Assembly (NCBI RefSeq): GCF_009936045.1 | Contig: NZ_QWEQ01000008.1 | Coordinates: 124,001-188,000 of the forward strand | DNA from: Emergencia sp. 1XD21-10 | GTDB taxonomy: Bacteria > Bacillota > Clostridia > Peptostreptococcales > Anaerovoracaceae | Direction of reading: 5' to 3' | DNA: 64,000 bases | In this document: positions 17,326 to 26,404 of the stretch, piece after piece | How the letters are laid out: each line of letters begins with the position of its first letter | Position numbering within the stretch: position 1 is the first letter of the stretch | Notes under the pieces: model-generated | What the model saw: only the letters and a program-made list of their open reading frames with translations | The model's database searches: none | What the model was told of the DNA's origin: nothing | Position numbers and translations under genes: made by a program

Positions 17326-20160
17326 ATGGCAAATGAAATTATTGTAAAAGGTGCCAACGAGAATAATCTGAAACACATCGATGTAAAAATCCCGAGAGAT
17401 AAGATGGTGGTTTTGACCGGTCTTTCCGGTTCAGGAAAATCTTCGCTGGCATTTGATACGATTTATGCAGAGGGACAGAGACGATATGTGGAGAGTCTTT
17501 CTTCCTATGCGAGACAGTTTCTGGGACAGATGGATAAACCGGATGTAGAGCTGATTGAAGGGCTTTCACCTGCGATTTCCATCGACCAGAAGACCACCAG
17601 CAAGAATCCCCGCTCCACAGTGGGAACGGTGACAGAAATCCACGATTACCTGAGACTGCTTTATGCGAGAATCGGACAGCCGCACTGCCCGGTCTGCGGA
17701 CAGCCTATCACCAGTCAGTCTGTGGATCAGATGGTGGATACGATTATGGAATTCCCGGAAGGCACCAAACTGATGATTATGGCGCCGGTTGTCAGGCAGC
17801 GTAAGGGCGAGCACGAGAAGATTCTGGAGCGAATTCGCAAAGAGGGATTTACCAGAGTCAGAATCGATGGGGAAATCAGGCTAATTAATGAAGAAGAAAT
17901 CAAGCTGGACAAAAAGTTCAAGCATACCATAGAAATTGTCGTCGACCGTATCATCATCAAAGACGGACAGGAAAGCCGTATTTCGGAAGCAGTTGAATTG
18001 GCAATGCATCAGGGTGACGGTCTGGTTGTGGTGCAGTTTGTGGACAAGGATTATTCTGTAGAGAAGACCTTCTCTACCAAGCTGGCGTGTCCGGAACACG
18101 GTGTCAGCATTGAGGAACTGGAACCGAGAATGTTCTCTTTTAACAGTCCCTTCGGGGCGTGTCCGTCCTGCAACGGGCTGGGATTTACCCAGAAAATTGA
18201 TCCGGAGTTGATTATCCAGACGGACAAGAGCATTATCAAAGGAGCCCTCGGCAATATTTTTGCGTCCATGGAATTTTCTGGGTTTTACAGACAGATGATT
18301 GATGCTTTGGCAAGAGACCACGGTGTGGATTTGAATACCCCTTATGAGGAACTACCTGAGAAGTTCAAGAAAGAACTGCTCTATGGCACAGGTACGCGCC
18401 ACCTGAAATACACTTATGTCAGCAGAAGCAGCGGAAGCAAATCCGAAAGAGATCATCCTTTTGAAGGGGTAATCAACAACTTAGAGCGGCGTTATCGTGA
18501 AACTAATTCTGATTTCATGAAAGAGCGTATGGCAAAATATATGACAGTGCGGGATTGTCCCGACTGTAAAGGAAAGAGGCTGAAACCGGAGGTTCTTGCA
18601 GTTACTGTAGGAGGAAAGAATCTGGCAGAGCTTTCCGACCTTTCTATTCGTGAAGCTTACGAATTTATTGATCAGCTGCAGCTGACCGAAAAGGAAGCAA
18701 TCATCGGCAGACAGATTATCAAGGAAATCAAAGAAAGACTGAATTTCCTGATTAACGTAGGACTGGATTACTTGACCCTTTCACGGGCAGCGGGGACCCT
18801 TTCCGGCGGTGAATCCCAACGAATCCGTCTTGCGACGCAGATTGGTTCCAGCCTTATGGGTGTGCTTTATATTCTGGATGAGCCTAGTATCGGGCTGCAT
18901 CAAAAAGATAATGAAAAGCTGCTGGCAACATTGCGGGAGCTGACTGATTTAGGAAATACCCTGCTGGTCGTGGAACACGATGAGGATACTATGTACGCCG
19001 CGGATCACATCATCGATATCGGACCTGCGGCAGGCGTTTACGGCGGTGAACTGGTGGCGCAGGGAACAGTCGAGGATATCATGGCGTGTCCTGACTCCAT
19101 TACGGGGCAGTATCTATCCGGCAAAAAATCCATCGCTGTACCGAAGTCAAGAAGGGAAGGAAACGGTAAGTGTATCACCATCAAAGGTGCTGAAGAAAAC
19201 AACTTAAAGAAAGTAAACGTGGACATACCCCTTGGGAAATTCGTCTGCGTCACTGGGGTTTCCGGTTCAGGCAAGAGCAGCCTTGTCAACCAGATTCTGT
19301 ATAAAGGCGCGGCAAAGCTGATTAACAGAACAAAGGACGAAGCTGGCAAGTTTAAGAATATGACCGGACTTGAACACATCGACAAGGTCATCAACATTGA
19401 CCAGTCTCCAATCGGAAGAACTCCTCGTTCCAATCCGGCGACATATACCGGCATGTTCACCCACATCAGAGACCTCTTTGCAAGCCTTCCGGAATCCAAA
19501 ATCCGCGGTTTTGAAAAAGGCAGATTCAGCTTCAATGTAAAAGGCGGCAGATGTGAGGCGTGCAGCGGTGACGGTATTATCAAGATAGAAATGCACTTCC
19601 TGCCTGATGTTTATGTACCTTGCGAAGTGTGCAAAGGGAAGAGATATAACAGAGAAACATTGGAAGTGAAATATAAAGGCAAGAGCATTTTTGACGTGCT
19701 GGATATGAGCGTATCCGAGGCTTTGGACTTTTTCAAAAACCTTCCTACTATCAAACGACAGCTGGATACTCTCAACGAGGTGGGACTCGATTATGTCAAA
19801 CTGGGACAGCCATCAACCCAGCTTTCCGGCGGTGAAGCGCAGAGAATCAAGCTGGCGTCGGAACTTTCCAAGAGGAGTACGGGAAAAACACTGTATATTT
19901 TAGACGAGCCAACTACAGGGCTTCATTTTGCTGATGTAGATAAACTGATTGCAGTGCTTGATAAGCTGGTGGACGCAGGCAATACTGTGGTTGTCATTGA
20001 GCATAATTTGGATGTCATCAAGAGGGCGGACCATGTAATCGACTTAGGACCGGATGGTGGAAACCGTGGAGGCACCATAGTTGCTACAGGAACTCCGGAG
20101 GAGATTGCAGCGTGCAAAAAATCTTATACTGGAGAGTTCTTGAAGAAAATTCTGAAATAG
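17326..20160 (+). CDS. uvrA: Excinuclease ABC subunit A
   Basis: Damage-sensing ATPase of nucleotide excision repair, 944 residues, typical length. It carries two ABC modules: Walker A sequences GLSGSGKSS (about residue 31) and GVSGSGKSS (about residue 644), and signature loops [12 protein letters not shown] and [12 protein letters not shown], each with a following ILDEP. The zinc-binding cysteines are all present: [20 protein letters not shown] and CEACSGDG with CEVCKGKR. The start is preceded by a weak GGAG. It follows uvrB without a terminator. The promoter of the next gene (pncB-like) lies inside its last codons. Confidence 0.98.
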   Translation: MANEIIVKGANENNLKHIDVKIPRDKMVVLTGLSGSGKSSLAFDTIYAEGQRRYVESLSSYARQFLGQMDKPDVELIEGLSPAISIDQKTTSKNPRSTVGTVTEIHDYLRLLYARIGQPHCPVCGQPITSQSVDQMVDTIMEFPEGTKLMIMAPVVRQRKGEHEKILERIRKEGFTRVRIDGEIRLINEEEIKLDKKFKHTIEIVVDRIIIKDGQESRISEAVELAMHQGDGLVVVQFVDKDYSVEKTFSTKLACPEHGVSIEELEPRMFSFNSPFGACPSCNGLGFTQKIDPELIIQTDKSIIKGALGNIFASMEFSGFYRQMIDALARDHGVDLNTPYEELPEKFKKELLYGTGTRHLKYTYVSRSSGSKSERDHPFEGVINNLERRYRETNSDFMKERMAKYMTVRDCPDCKGKRLKPEVLAVTVGGKNLAELSDLSIREAYEFIDQLQLTEKEAIIGRQIIKEIKERLNFLINVGLDYLTLSRAAGTLSGGESQRIRLATQIGSSLMGVLYILDEPSIGLHQKDNEKLLATLRELTDLGNTLLVVEHDEDTMYAADHIIDIGPAAGVYGGELVAQGTVEDIMACPDSITGQYLSGKKSIAVPKSRREGNGKCITIKGAEENNLKKVNVDIPLGKFVCVTGVSGSGKSSLVNQILYKGAAKLINRTKDEAGKFKNMTGLEHIDKVINIDQSPIGRTPRSNPATYTGMFTHIRDLFASLPESKIRGFEKGRFSFNVKGGRCEACSGDGIIKIEMHFLPDVYVPCEVCKGKRYNRETLEVKYKGKSIFDVLDMSVSEALDFFKNLPTIKRQLDTLNEVGLDYVKLGQPSTQLSGGEAQRIKLASELSKRSTGKTLYILDEPTTGLHFADVDKLIAVLDKLVDAGNTVVVIEHNLDVIKRADHVIDLGPDGGNRGGTIVATGTPEEIAACKKSYTGEFLKKILK

Positions 20161-20168
20161 TGTATAAT
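20140..20168 (+). promoter_or_regulatory. Promoter of the nicotinate phosphoribosyltransferase gene
   Basis: TTGAAG (20140-20145) inside the uvrA end, 17 bases, perfect TATAAT (20163-20168). Transcription would start near 20175, giving a leader of about 80 bases. Confidence 0.65.
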
Positions 20169-20179
20169 ACTAAATTGTA

Positions 20180-20214
20180 CCTTTCGATACGTGCCTGTGG
20201 CGGGCAGAGAAAGG
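20180..20214 (+). promoter_or_regulatory. Structured leader stem-loop before pncB-like gene
   Basis: CCTTTC (20180-20185) pairs with GAAAGG (20209-20214) around an inner TGCC/GGGCA stem. It has no T-run, so it is not a simple terminator. It lies at the 5' end of the predicted transcript, about 40 bases before the ribosome site. It could be a cis-regulatory RNA; no known class is recognised. Confidence 0.4.
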
Positions 20215-20256
20215 CATAGATATGATTTGGATTGTATACTAAAGGAGATTATCCCA

Positions 20257-21693
20257 ATGATGAAAAATGAAAACCTGACGATGCTGACGGATTTCTATGA
20301 AATCACTATGGCAAATGGATATTTTCAGTCAGGTAATGTAGAAGAAGATATCGCTTATTTTGATATGTTCTTTAGAAAAGTGCCCGATGGCGGCGGCTAT
20401 GCAGTGATGGCGGGAGTGGAACAACTCATTGACTATTTGAGAGATTTGCATTTTACAGAAGAAGACATTGTCTATTTAAGAGAGAAAGGAATTTTTTGTG
20501 AAGATTTTCTGGATTATCTGAAAGACTTTAAATTTTCCTGTGATGTCTGGGCGGTACCGGAGGGAACACCAATTTTTCCCCATGAACCGATTTTGACGGT
20601 GAGAGGGCCTGTAATTCAGGCGCAGTTCATTGAAACAATGGTGCTTTTAATCATTAATCACCAGAGTTTGATTGCAACCAAGGCAAATCGTATCGTCAGA
20701 GCGGCACAGGGAAGACCTGTCATGGAGTTTGGGACGAGAAGAGCCCATGGCACTGCAGCAGCGGTCTACGGCGCTCGTGCGGCATATATCGGAGGCTGTG
20801 CAGGAACAGCATGTGCCATCGCAGACAGAGATTTTGGCATTACAGCCCTTGGGACTATGGCTCACAGCTGGGTCCAGATGTTCCCGTCCGAATACGAGGC
20901 ATTTAAAAAGTATGCCGAAATTTATCCAGAAAATTGTACCTTGTTGGTGGATACCTATAATGTGCTGAAGTCCGGCGTGCCTAATGCAATCAAGGTGTTC
21001 AAGGAAGCACAGCCAAAGAAGATGGGCATTCGTATCGACAGCGGCGATGTGGCTTACCTGACAAAGAAGGCCAGGAAAATGCTGGACGAAGCCGGTCTTA
21101 CGGATTGTACTATTACGGTATCTAATTCGCTGGACGAGTACATCATTAGGGATGTCATTATGGAGGGCGCACAGATTGATTCCTTTGGCGTGGGTGAACG
21201 ACTGATTACAGCCAAGTCAGAACCGGTCTTTGGCGGTGTATATAAACTGGCGGCTTTGGAACAGGAAGGAAAAATCATTCCTAAGATTAAAATTTCTGAG
21301 AATGTGGAGAAGATTACGAATCCTGGCTTTAAGTCTCTGTTCCGACTCTTCGACAAGGAGACAGGAAAAGCTTTGGCAGACGTTTTAACTGTAGATGGTG
21401 AAGAAATTCCTGAAGTAGACGGATATGAAATCTTTGATCCAAATGCAGTATGGAAAAAGAAAAAACTTTATAATTTCTACGTAAAAAATCTTAGAGTACA
21501 GCTCTTTGACAAGGGGGAATGTGTATATGAAAACCCATCTATCGAAGAGATTAGAACGTATTGCTCACAGCAAATAGAGACGCTTTGGAGTGAGACACTG
21601 CGTTTTGAAAATCCACAAACATATTATGTGGATTTATCCCAGAATCTGTGGAATATGAAGAACCAGCTTCTGGAAGAACATACTGTGCGGTAG
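20257..21693 (+). CDS. pncB: Nicotinate phosphoribosyltransferase
   Basis: Forms nicotinate mononucleotide from nicotinate and phosphoribosyl pyrophosphate in the Preiss-Handler NAD salvage pathway. It is 478 residues from the start chosen here. Family landmarks: MLTDFYEITMANGYF at the N-terminus, FFRKVPDGGGYAV, EFGTRRAHG, GTMAHSWVQMF with the autophosphorylated histidine region, and IRIDSGDVAYL. The start at 20257 is preferred because AAAGGAG lies about 10 bases upstream and the family begins this way; an in-frame GTG further upstream lies inside the leader hairpin. It is a single-gene unit with its own promoter and terminator. Confidence 0.95.
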   Translation: MMKNENLTMLTDFYEITMANGYFQSGNVEEDIAYFDMFFRKVPDGGGYAVMAGVEQLIDYLRDLHFTEEDIVYLREKGIFCEDFLDYLKDFKFSCDVWAVPEGTPIFPHEPILTVRGPVIQAQFIETMVLLIINHQSLIATKANRIVRAAQGRPVMEFGTRRAHGTAAAVYGARAAYIGGCAGTACAIADRDFGITALGTMAHSWVQMFPSEYEAFKKYAEIYPENCTLLVDTYNVLKSGVPNAIKVFKEAQPKKMGIRIDSGDVAYLTKKARKMLDEAGLTDCTITVSNSLDEYIIRDVIMEGAQIDSFGVGERLITAKSEPVFGGVYKLAALEQEGKIIPKIKISENVEKITNPGFKSLFRLFDKETGKALADVLTVDGEEIPEVDGYEIFDPNAVWKKKKLYNFYVKNLRVQLFDKGECVYENPSIEEIRTYCSQQIETLWSETLRFENPQTYYVDLSQNLWNMKNQLLEEHTVR

Positions 21694-21719
21694 ACTGTAG
21701 AATCGGACAATAAATTTTT

Positions 21720-21749
21720 TAAAGACCAGCATATTTTTGCTGGTCTTTT
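21720..21749 (+). terminator. Terminator after pncB-like gene
   Basis: AAAGACCAGCA pairs with TGCTGGTCTTT, followed by T-rich sequence. Confidence 0.85.
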
Positions 21750-21805
21750 GGTATATTCCATAGTAAAATAAATAAAAGTAAGCTTTTGGATAGAGAGGAT
21801 CTTGT

Positions 21806-22726
21806 ATGCGACATGTTATTGTCTTTCTTTATATATTTGCAATTCTGATAGGCGCCTGCGGGCTGACCATACAGTGGCTGGCAGGAAAAGGAGATAAAGA
21901 AAAGCAGTTTGCTTCCATGAAACCCTTTGTAATCATGCTCCTGTTCATGAATGTTTATGACTTTGTGATTTACTACTGTGATAACATTATACACATAGAA
22001 ACTTCCTTGCTGATTAGTATCGGCGATTGTTTCATTGCAGTTCTGGTATATCTGTGGCTCCGGGTCAGCAACAGTATTACCGGCGTAGAGGAAGAGAGCC
22101 GGTTTACGGGTTTTGCGTCGGTCTACGTGTTTTTTTATGGAATTATCTGGATGGCGGCGATCATTCTGTTTAGAGAAATTTACTGGATTAGACTGATTAT
22201 TGATGTGCCTCTCATTGGTCTTCTGATTGTGGGCAGTATCAGCAGCATTTTAAACAGTGTTCGCAGCAAAGCGCCTAAACGATTTATCGCCTATAAGATC
22301 GTTATTACGTTTTTTATGACGGTAAACTATATCAGCTATTTCATCAGTGAAAGCGGCTGGATTGACGGTGATAAAGAGGTGGTTATGAATATAACCATCT
22401 ACTATTGGCTGGTAATCAACGCAGCAAATATGGTACTGCAGTACAAGAGGGATTTCAGAAGTTCTTATACGTCTGAGGCGCCGGTAGTAATGGAACTTTC
22501 TGAGGCGCTTGCCAATGTGCAGAACAAATATGAATTGACTAAAAGAGAGATTGAAATTCTCGAAGAAATTTACAGCGGCAAGACCAACACACAGATTGCC
22601 GAAGCTCTGTTTATTTCAGAAAGCACCGTAAAGGCGCATGTCTACAACTTATTTAGAAAGCTTGGTGTTAAGAGCAGAGTAGAAGCGGTGTGCATAGTAA
22701 GAGAAGAAAAAGAACCGAAAGCATAA
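21806..22726 (+). CDS. Membrane-anchored LuxR-type transcriptional regulator
   Basis: A 306-residue protein with an integral membrane N-terminal half (about seven hydrophobic segments between residues 3 and 215) and a C-terminal LuxR helix-turn-helix. The DNA-binding domain shows YELTKREIEILEEIYSGKTN, QIAEALFISESTVKAHVYNL and LGVKSRVEAV (about residues 240-295), the classic pattern. Such membrane-bound one-component regulators sense an unknown signal at the membrane and act on DNA without a kinase. The ribosome site is GAGAGGA. No target gene is next to it on the same strand: it stands alone between two terminators. Function beyond regulation is unknown. Confidence 0.88.
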   Translation: MRHVIVFLYIFAILIGACGLTIQWLAGKGDKEKQFASMKPFVIMLLFMNVYDFVIYYCDNIIHIETSLLISIGDCFIAVLVYLWLRVSNSITGVEEESRFTGFASVYVFFYGIIWMAAIILFREIYWIRLIIDVPLIGLLIVGSISSILNSVRSKAPKRFIAYKIVITFFMTVNYISYFISESGWIDGDKEVVMNITIYYWLVINAANMVLQYKRDFRSSYTSEAPVVMELSEALANVQNKYELTKREIEILEEIYSGKTNTQIAEALFISESTVKAHVYNLFRKLGVKSRVEAVCIVREEKEPKA

Positions 22727-22754
22727 AAGAGGCTGTCTCAGACAGCCTCTTTTT
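22726..22754. terminator. Bidirectional terminator between luxR-type gene and fba
   Basis: A perfect stem AAAGAGGCTGTC with GACAGCCTCTTT and loop TCA, with an A-run on the left and a T-run on the right. Confidence 0.88.
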
Positions 22755-22761
22755 CTACATT

Positions 22762-23691
22762 TTACATTTTTCCTGATGCGTTAAGCATATCTCTGATTTT
22801 GTGCTGTACCATTCTAGTGATAGCGTCTCTTCCTGGTCCCAGATATTTTCTTGGATCGAATTCTCCTGGATTTTCTGCGAGAACTCTTCTGATTTCAGCG
22901 GTCATGGCAAGACGCAGGTCGGTGTCTACATTGACTTTGCAGATACCGTACTTAACGGCTTCGTGGATCATATCCTCAGGAACGCCCTGAGCACCCGGAA
23001 TTTCTCCTCCATACTGATTGCATCTATCGACAAATTCTTTCAGGACAGAGGAGGCACCGTGAAGCACCAGTGGAGTATTTGGAATCAGTGAATGAATTTT
23101 CTTCAATCTTTCGTAATCCAGATAAGGTTCTCCCTTGAATTTGTATGCGCCGTGACTGGTGCCGATGGCGATGGCGAGAGAGTCTACGCCGGTCTTTTCT
23201 ACGAATTCTGCAGCTTCATCCGGGTCTGTAAAGGTTGCAGAACGAGCGTCAACCTTGATATTGTCCTCCACTCCTGCCAGTTTGCCTAGCTCAGCTTCTA
23301 CCACAACACCGTGTGCATGAGCATATTCTACCACCTGTTTGGTCAGAGCGATGTTTTCTTCCAAAGGATATTTGGAGCCGTCAATCATAACAGAAGTAAA
23401 TCCGTCGTCGACGCACTTCTTGCAGATTTCAAAATCTTCACCGTGGTCCAGATGCAGTGCAACATCTACACCGGTATCATCGATGGCAGCCTCCACCAGT
23501 TTGGTTAAGTAAGATGGTTTTGCATATTTTCTGGCACCTGCAGAGACCTGCAGAATCAGCGGTGCCTGTTCTATCTGGGCCGCAGCGACAATACCCTGAA
23601 TGATTTCCATATTGTTTACATTGAAAGCACCAATTGCATAGTCACTGTTAATTGCTTTTGCGAACATTTCTTTTGTTGTTACTAAAGCCAT
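22762..23691 (-). CDS. fba: Class II fructose-bisphosphate aldolase
   Basis: A zinc-dependent aldolase that splits fructose 1,6-bisphosphate into dihydroxyacetone phosphate and glyceraldehyde 3-phosphate. It is 309 residues, the short class IIA/B type. Visible: GAFNVNNMEIIQGIV, the zinc-binding HLDHGED, SVMIDGSKYPLEEN, the phosphate loop GTSHGAYKF, PLVLHGASSV with a zinc-binding histidine, and KVNVDTDLR. The start has AGGAGG. It is a single gene with its own promoter and a terminator shared with the LuxR-type regulator gene. Tagatose-bisphosphate aldolase activity cannot be excluded by eye. Confidence 0.95.
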   Translation of the reverse strand: MALVTTKEMFAKAINSDYAIGAFNVNNMEIIQGIVAAAQIEQAPLILQVSAGARKYAKPSYLTKLVEAAIDDTGVDVALHLDHGEDFEICKKCVDDGFTSVMIDGSKYPLEENIALTKQVVEYAHAHGVVVEAELGKLAGVEDNIKVDARSATFTDPDEAAEFVEKTGVDSLAIAIGTSHGAYKFKGEPYLDYERLKKIHSLIPNTPLVLHGASSVLKEFVDRCNQYGGEIPGAQGVPEDMIHEAVKYGICKVNVDTDLRLAMTAEIRRVLAENPGEFDPRKYLGPGRDAITRMVQHKIRDMLNASGKM

Positions 23692-23719
23692 GTCATACCT
23701 CCTTAAAATGTATATGTCT

Positions 23720-23747
23720 ATTATACACTAAAGCGGTAATTTTTCAA
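23720..23747 (-). promoter_or_regulatory. fba promoter
   Basis: Minus strand TTGAAA (23742-23747), 16 bases, TATAAT (23720-23725). It overlaps the end of the small upstream gene on the same strand. Confidence 0.65.
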
Positions 23748-23964
23748 CGATTTCCATCATTTTTTTCATATCAGGAAGGCTGCCTTGCCCGCTGACCTGG
23801 GCAAAACCGCGGAGTTTTTCGATGGTATGTATCATGGAATGAGCATTGTCCAGCATGGATTCCAGCTCCAGGGTATTCATAACCGGTGGTCTGAAACCGG
23901 TTCCAGTATTTTTGGATTTTAAAAGAAACAGCACAGCCAGAATGGGAATAGGGTTGTTTGCCAT
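23728..23964 (-). CDS. Small hypothetical protein
   Basis: A 78-residue protein that I do not recognise. It begins with a hydrophobic stretch (PIPILAVLFLLK), then a Gly/Thr/Pro segment and an amphipathic helical C-terminal half (LELESMLDNAHSMIHTIEKL; PDMKKMMEIVEKLPL). A GGAGGT ribosome site five bases before the ATG supports it as a real gene. It is divergent from another small helical protein gene 80 bases away and could form a functional pair with it. The fba promoter overlaps its last codon. Confidence 0.6.
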   Translation of the reverse strand: MANNPIPILAVLFLLKSKNTGTGFRPPVMNTLELESMLDNAHSMIHTIEKLRGFAQVSGQGSLPDMKKMMEIVEKLPL

Positions 23965-24046
23965 ATGTCACCTCCGTAATTTCTATATCATATTATGAAA
24001 TACCGGCGCATTTGGTGCATATAGTGTAGTAGAAAGGAGTGTATTC

Positions 24047-24313
24047 ATGCAATTAGACGATAAGACCATTTTAGATTTGGCAGGACAGCTGGGAATTTCC
24101 GCTGATAAGAAAACCACTGTAGCTAAGGCTAAATCCTACGAACAGAAAAGCGACGCTGAACTTGTATCAGAAATTATGAAAATCAAGAATCAGCTCGAAG
24201 CAGCTAATATTCCTTATGAGAAACAGATGGCAGCGGTACAGAGCTTAATGCCCATGATGAATGGACAGCAAAAAGCTCGATTGACAAGAATCATCGAGCT
24301 TTTGAAAAAGTAA
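24047..24313 (+). CDS. Small hypothetical helical protein
   Basis: An 88-residue, highly charged and probably all-helical protein of unknown function. It starts MQLDDKTILDLAGQLGIS, has a lysine-rich middle, and ends in an amphipathic helix (NGQQKARLTRIIELLKK). The ribosome site AAAGGAG is about nine bases before the ATG. It has no signal peptide or membrane segment. It is divergent from the 78-residue gene and convergent with the MltG-like gene, with only three bases between the two 3' ends. No family is recognised. Confidence 0.65.
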   Translation: MQLDDKTILDLAGQLGISADKKTTVAKAKSYEQKSDAELVSEIMKIKNQLEAANIPYEKQMAAVQSLMPMMNGQQKARLTRIIELLKK

Positions 24314-24316
24314 AGT

Positions 24317-24748
24317 TTACTGTGTAACCATTCTGGCAATGTCTGTCTGGGTACTGCCGGCAGGGAATGTAAAGGTTGTTGCCTTGATGTTCTCAGGTTT
24401 GTACCCTGCAGCATTGCAGACTGACGAATACTCGTCATAAGATGCGAAGAGTTCTGCATCGATAAGACTTTGCACTGCTTCGGTAGCTGTGCCGCCCCGG
24501 ACCGTGACAGTAATGTCCTTTGTCAGTACGCCGGCTGTCCAGATTTCGTTGGCCTGCTGGGAATTCTCGGGACTGTCGACAGCCTCTGGTTCTGTAGTAT
24601 CAAGGGTGCCGGTTTCTTCAGCGAGGGTCCTCGGATAATCCATGATGATCTCCATGCGCCACACGATGAGGAGTGCAGCTATAATTAAAATCGCAAGTGC
24701 AATAAGAATATCGTTTTTGTCGTAGAAAAAATCTTTTAGTTTTTTCAT
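24317..24748 (-). CDS. Membrane-anchored protein with MltG/YceG-like C-terminal domain
   Basis: A 143-residue protein with a basic N-terminus (MKKLKDFFYDKND), one membrane segment (about residues 14-32), an acidic/Ser/Pro linker and an extracellular C-terminal domain. That domain (VRGGTATEAVQSLIDAELFA; then FTFPAGSTQTDIARMVTQ) resembles the LysM-like substrate domain of the endolytic transglycosylase MltG/YceG. It lacks the catalytic part of MltG, so it is not the enzyme itself; similar short proteins occur in clostridia. The start at 24748 is chosen over a longer frame because AAAGGAG precedes it. Role unknown, probably in the cell envelope. Confidence 0.65.
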   Translation of the reverse strand: MKKLKDFFYDKNDILIALAILIIAALLIVWRMEIIMDYPRTLAEETGTLDTTEPEAVDSPENSQQANEIWTAGVLTKDITVTVRGGTATEAVQSLIDAELFASYDEYSSVCNAAGYKPENIKATTFTFPAGSTQTDIARMVTQ

Positions 24749-24815
24749 CAAGATTCTCCTTTCGTCTTTTTCTATATATAATTTAACATACTTTTCGCAA
24801 AAGAACAAATACATT

Positions 24816-24844
24816 TTGCTTTAGAGCGGGGAATGTTGTATAAT
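24816..24844 (+). promoter_or_regulatory. Promoter immediately upstream of the RluA-type gene
   Basis: TTGCTT (24816-24821), 17 bases, perfect TATAAT (24839-24844). The -10 box ends only seven bases before the ATG at 24852, so the transcript may have no leader. Confidence 0.7.
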
Positions 24845-24851
24845 AAAGGGT

Positions 24852-25838
24852 ATGATTAGGATTGAAATAGGCAAAAACGAGCAGGAACAGCGTTTGGACA
24901 AGTTCCTTAGAAAATATTTGGAAAATGCGCCGCTGAGTTTTATCTACAAGGCTATTCGAAAGGATGTCAAGGTCAACGGAAAGCGAGGAAAAGAAGATAC
25001 CGTGCTGCATTTTGGCGATGAGATATTGCTGTACATCAGCGATGCGGATATGGAGAAGTTCCAAAAGCGCAGAAGGGTGAACCGGACGCGAAGGCAGTTC
25101 GGTATTGCTTATGAGGATGACAATCTTTTAGCGGCAGTAAAACCCCTTGGTCTTCTAACTCATGGAGACAGCAGCGAGAAAAAGAATCATCTGGCGAACC
25201 AGGTGGTGGATTATCTCATCGACAAAGAGGAGTTCAATCCCAGGCTGGAGAAGACTTTTACGCCGGCTCCAGTCAACAGACTGGACAGAAATACAACTGG
25301 TCTGGTGCTCTTTGGAAAAAACGCCATGTCGCTGCAGACGCTAAATCAGATGGTTCGTGAAAAAGATAAAATCCGCAAGATGTATCTGACTGTTGTCGGA
25401 GGAAGAATGGAAAAGCCTCTTCACCTGATGGACAGGATGGTTAAGAATGAAGAGAAAAACCGCATTGCTGTAGTACCGATAACAGAGAGCGGCAAAGAAA
25501 TGGAAACCATCGCTGTGCCGCTGCAGTATGGAACCTTTTGCGGCAGAGAGTGCACTTTGGCGGAGGTCGAAATCATTACAGGCAGAACGCACCAAATCAG
25601 AGCCCATCTGGCAGCAGCCGGCTATCCTGTGCTGGGCGATTCCAAGTACGGAGACAAAATGATAAATGCAGCAGCAGGCAGAAAATTTGGACTGTCTTGT
25701 CAGCTGCTTCATGCGTACAGGCTGAAATTTGAAAACTGTCCGGATAGCCTTTCTTATCTGAGTGGCAAAGAATTCACGGCGGAACTTCCGGAAAGCTTTA
25801 TGAGAATAAAAAAGCATATTTTTGAACAAGATGAATAG
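24852..25838 (+). CDS. RluA-family pseudouridine synthase
   Basis: A 328-residue enzyme that isomerises specific uridines in ribosomal RNA to pseudouridine. It has an N-terminal S4 RNA-binding domain (RLDKFLRKYLENAPLSFIYK; then KDVKVNGKRGKEDTVL, about residues 14-60) and a catalytic domain with NRLDRNTTGLVLF, whose aspartate is the catalytic residue, and later GRTHQIRAHLAAAGYPVLGD. The family usually has HRLD; here the His is Asn. The start matches the family N-terminus, but the -10 box lies only seven bases away, so the mRNA may be leaderless. It heads the run of three signal peptidase genes, smpB and tetR. Confidence 0.93.
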   Translation: MIRIEIGKNEQEQRLDKFLRKYLENAPLSFIYKAIRKDVKVNGKRGKEDTVLHFGDEILLYISDADMEKFQKRRRVNRTRRQFGIAYEDDNLLAAVKPLGLLTHGDSSEKKNHLANQVVDYLIDKEEFNPRLEKTFTPAPVNRLDRNTTGLVLFGKNAMSLQTLNQMVREKDKIRKMYLTVVGGRMEKPLHLMDRMVKNEEKNRIAVVPITESGKEMETIAVPLQYGTFCGRECTLAEVEIITGRTHQIRAHLAAAGYPVLGDSKYGDKMINAAAGRKFGLSCQLLHAYRLKFENCPDSLSYLSGKEFTAELPESFMRIKKHIFEQDE

Positions 25839-25854
25839 AGGGGAATCACAAAAC

Positions 25855-26385
25855 ATGAAAGAGTGGATCAAGGATATTTTATTCGCAGTAGTTATTGCTG
25901 TAATTGTAATACAATTTGTTAAACCGACCATTGTCAAGCAAAGCTCCATGGAACCGAATTTTTATGAGGATGACTATCTCTTTGTGAGCAAGCAGTCCTA
26001 CACTCTGTTTGGTGAGCCGCAGCGCGGGGATGTGGTTGTGGTGCATTCTTCACTGGTACAGGAAAACGGTGAGGAGAAAATGCTCATCAAGCGTATTATC
26101 GGGCTGCCGGGAGAGACCATCGATATCATTGATGGAGAGGTGTATATCAACGACAAGAAATTGGAAGAGGACTATCTAAAAGAAGATTTTACTTCGGGCG
26201 AGGTGAAACGTCTGGTGATTCCTGAGGGCAAGATTTTCTGCATGGGTGATAATCGAAGAGTCAGCATTGACAGCAGGGACGAAGATGTAGGATGTATTGA
26301 GATAGACGACGTCATTGGAAAGGTGGTACTGCGTGTCTATCCGTTCAGCGAATTTGGGATTATTCAAAATCCGTACGATAAATAA
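25855..26385 (+). CDS. lepB: Signal peptidase I (first of three tandem copies)
   Basis: Membrane-bound serine protease that removes signal peptides from exported proteins. It is 176 residues, the short Gram-positive type with one N-terminal membrane segment (DILFAVVIAVIVIQF). The catalytic Ser-Lys pair is present: Ser31 in QSSMEP and Lys79 in LIKRIIG; the C-terminal MGDNRRVSIDSR box is intact. The start at 25855 is chosen from the family N-terminus and a GAGGGG 11 bases upstream; in-frame ATG and TTG codons lie 24 and 33 bases earlier. It follows the RluA-type gene by 16 bases and precedes a second copy by 19. Confidence 0.93.
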   Translation: MKEWIKDILFAVVIAVIVIQFVKPTIVKQSSMEPNFYEDDYLFVSKQSYTLFGEPQRGDVVVVHSSLVQENGEEKMLIKRIIGLPGETIDIIDGEVYINDKKLEEDYLKEDFTSGEVKRLVIPEGKIFCMGDNRRVSIDSRDEDVGCIEIDDVIGKVVLRVYPFSEFGIIQNPYDK

Positions 26386-26404
26386 TATGCAGGAGAGGGA
26401 AATC

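Noticed and set aside
20191-20256. GTG start 22 codons upstream for the nicotinate phosphoribosyltransferase
   Set aside because: It lies inside the leader hairpin, has no ribosome site and adds residues not found in the family; ATG 20257 has AAAGGAG.
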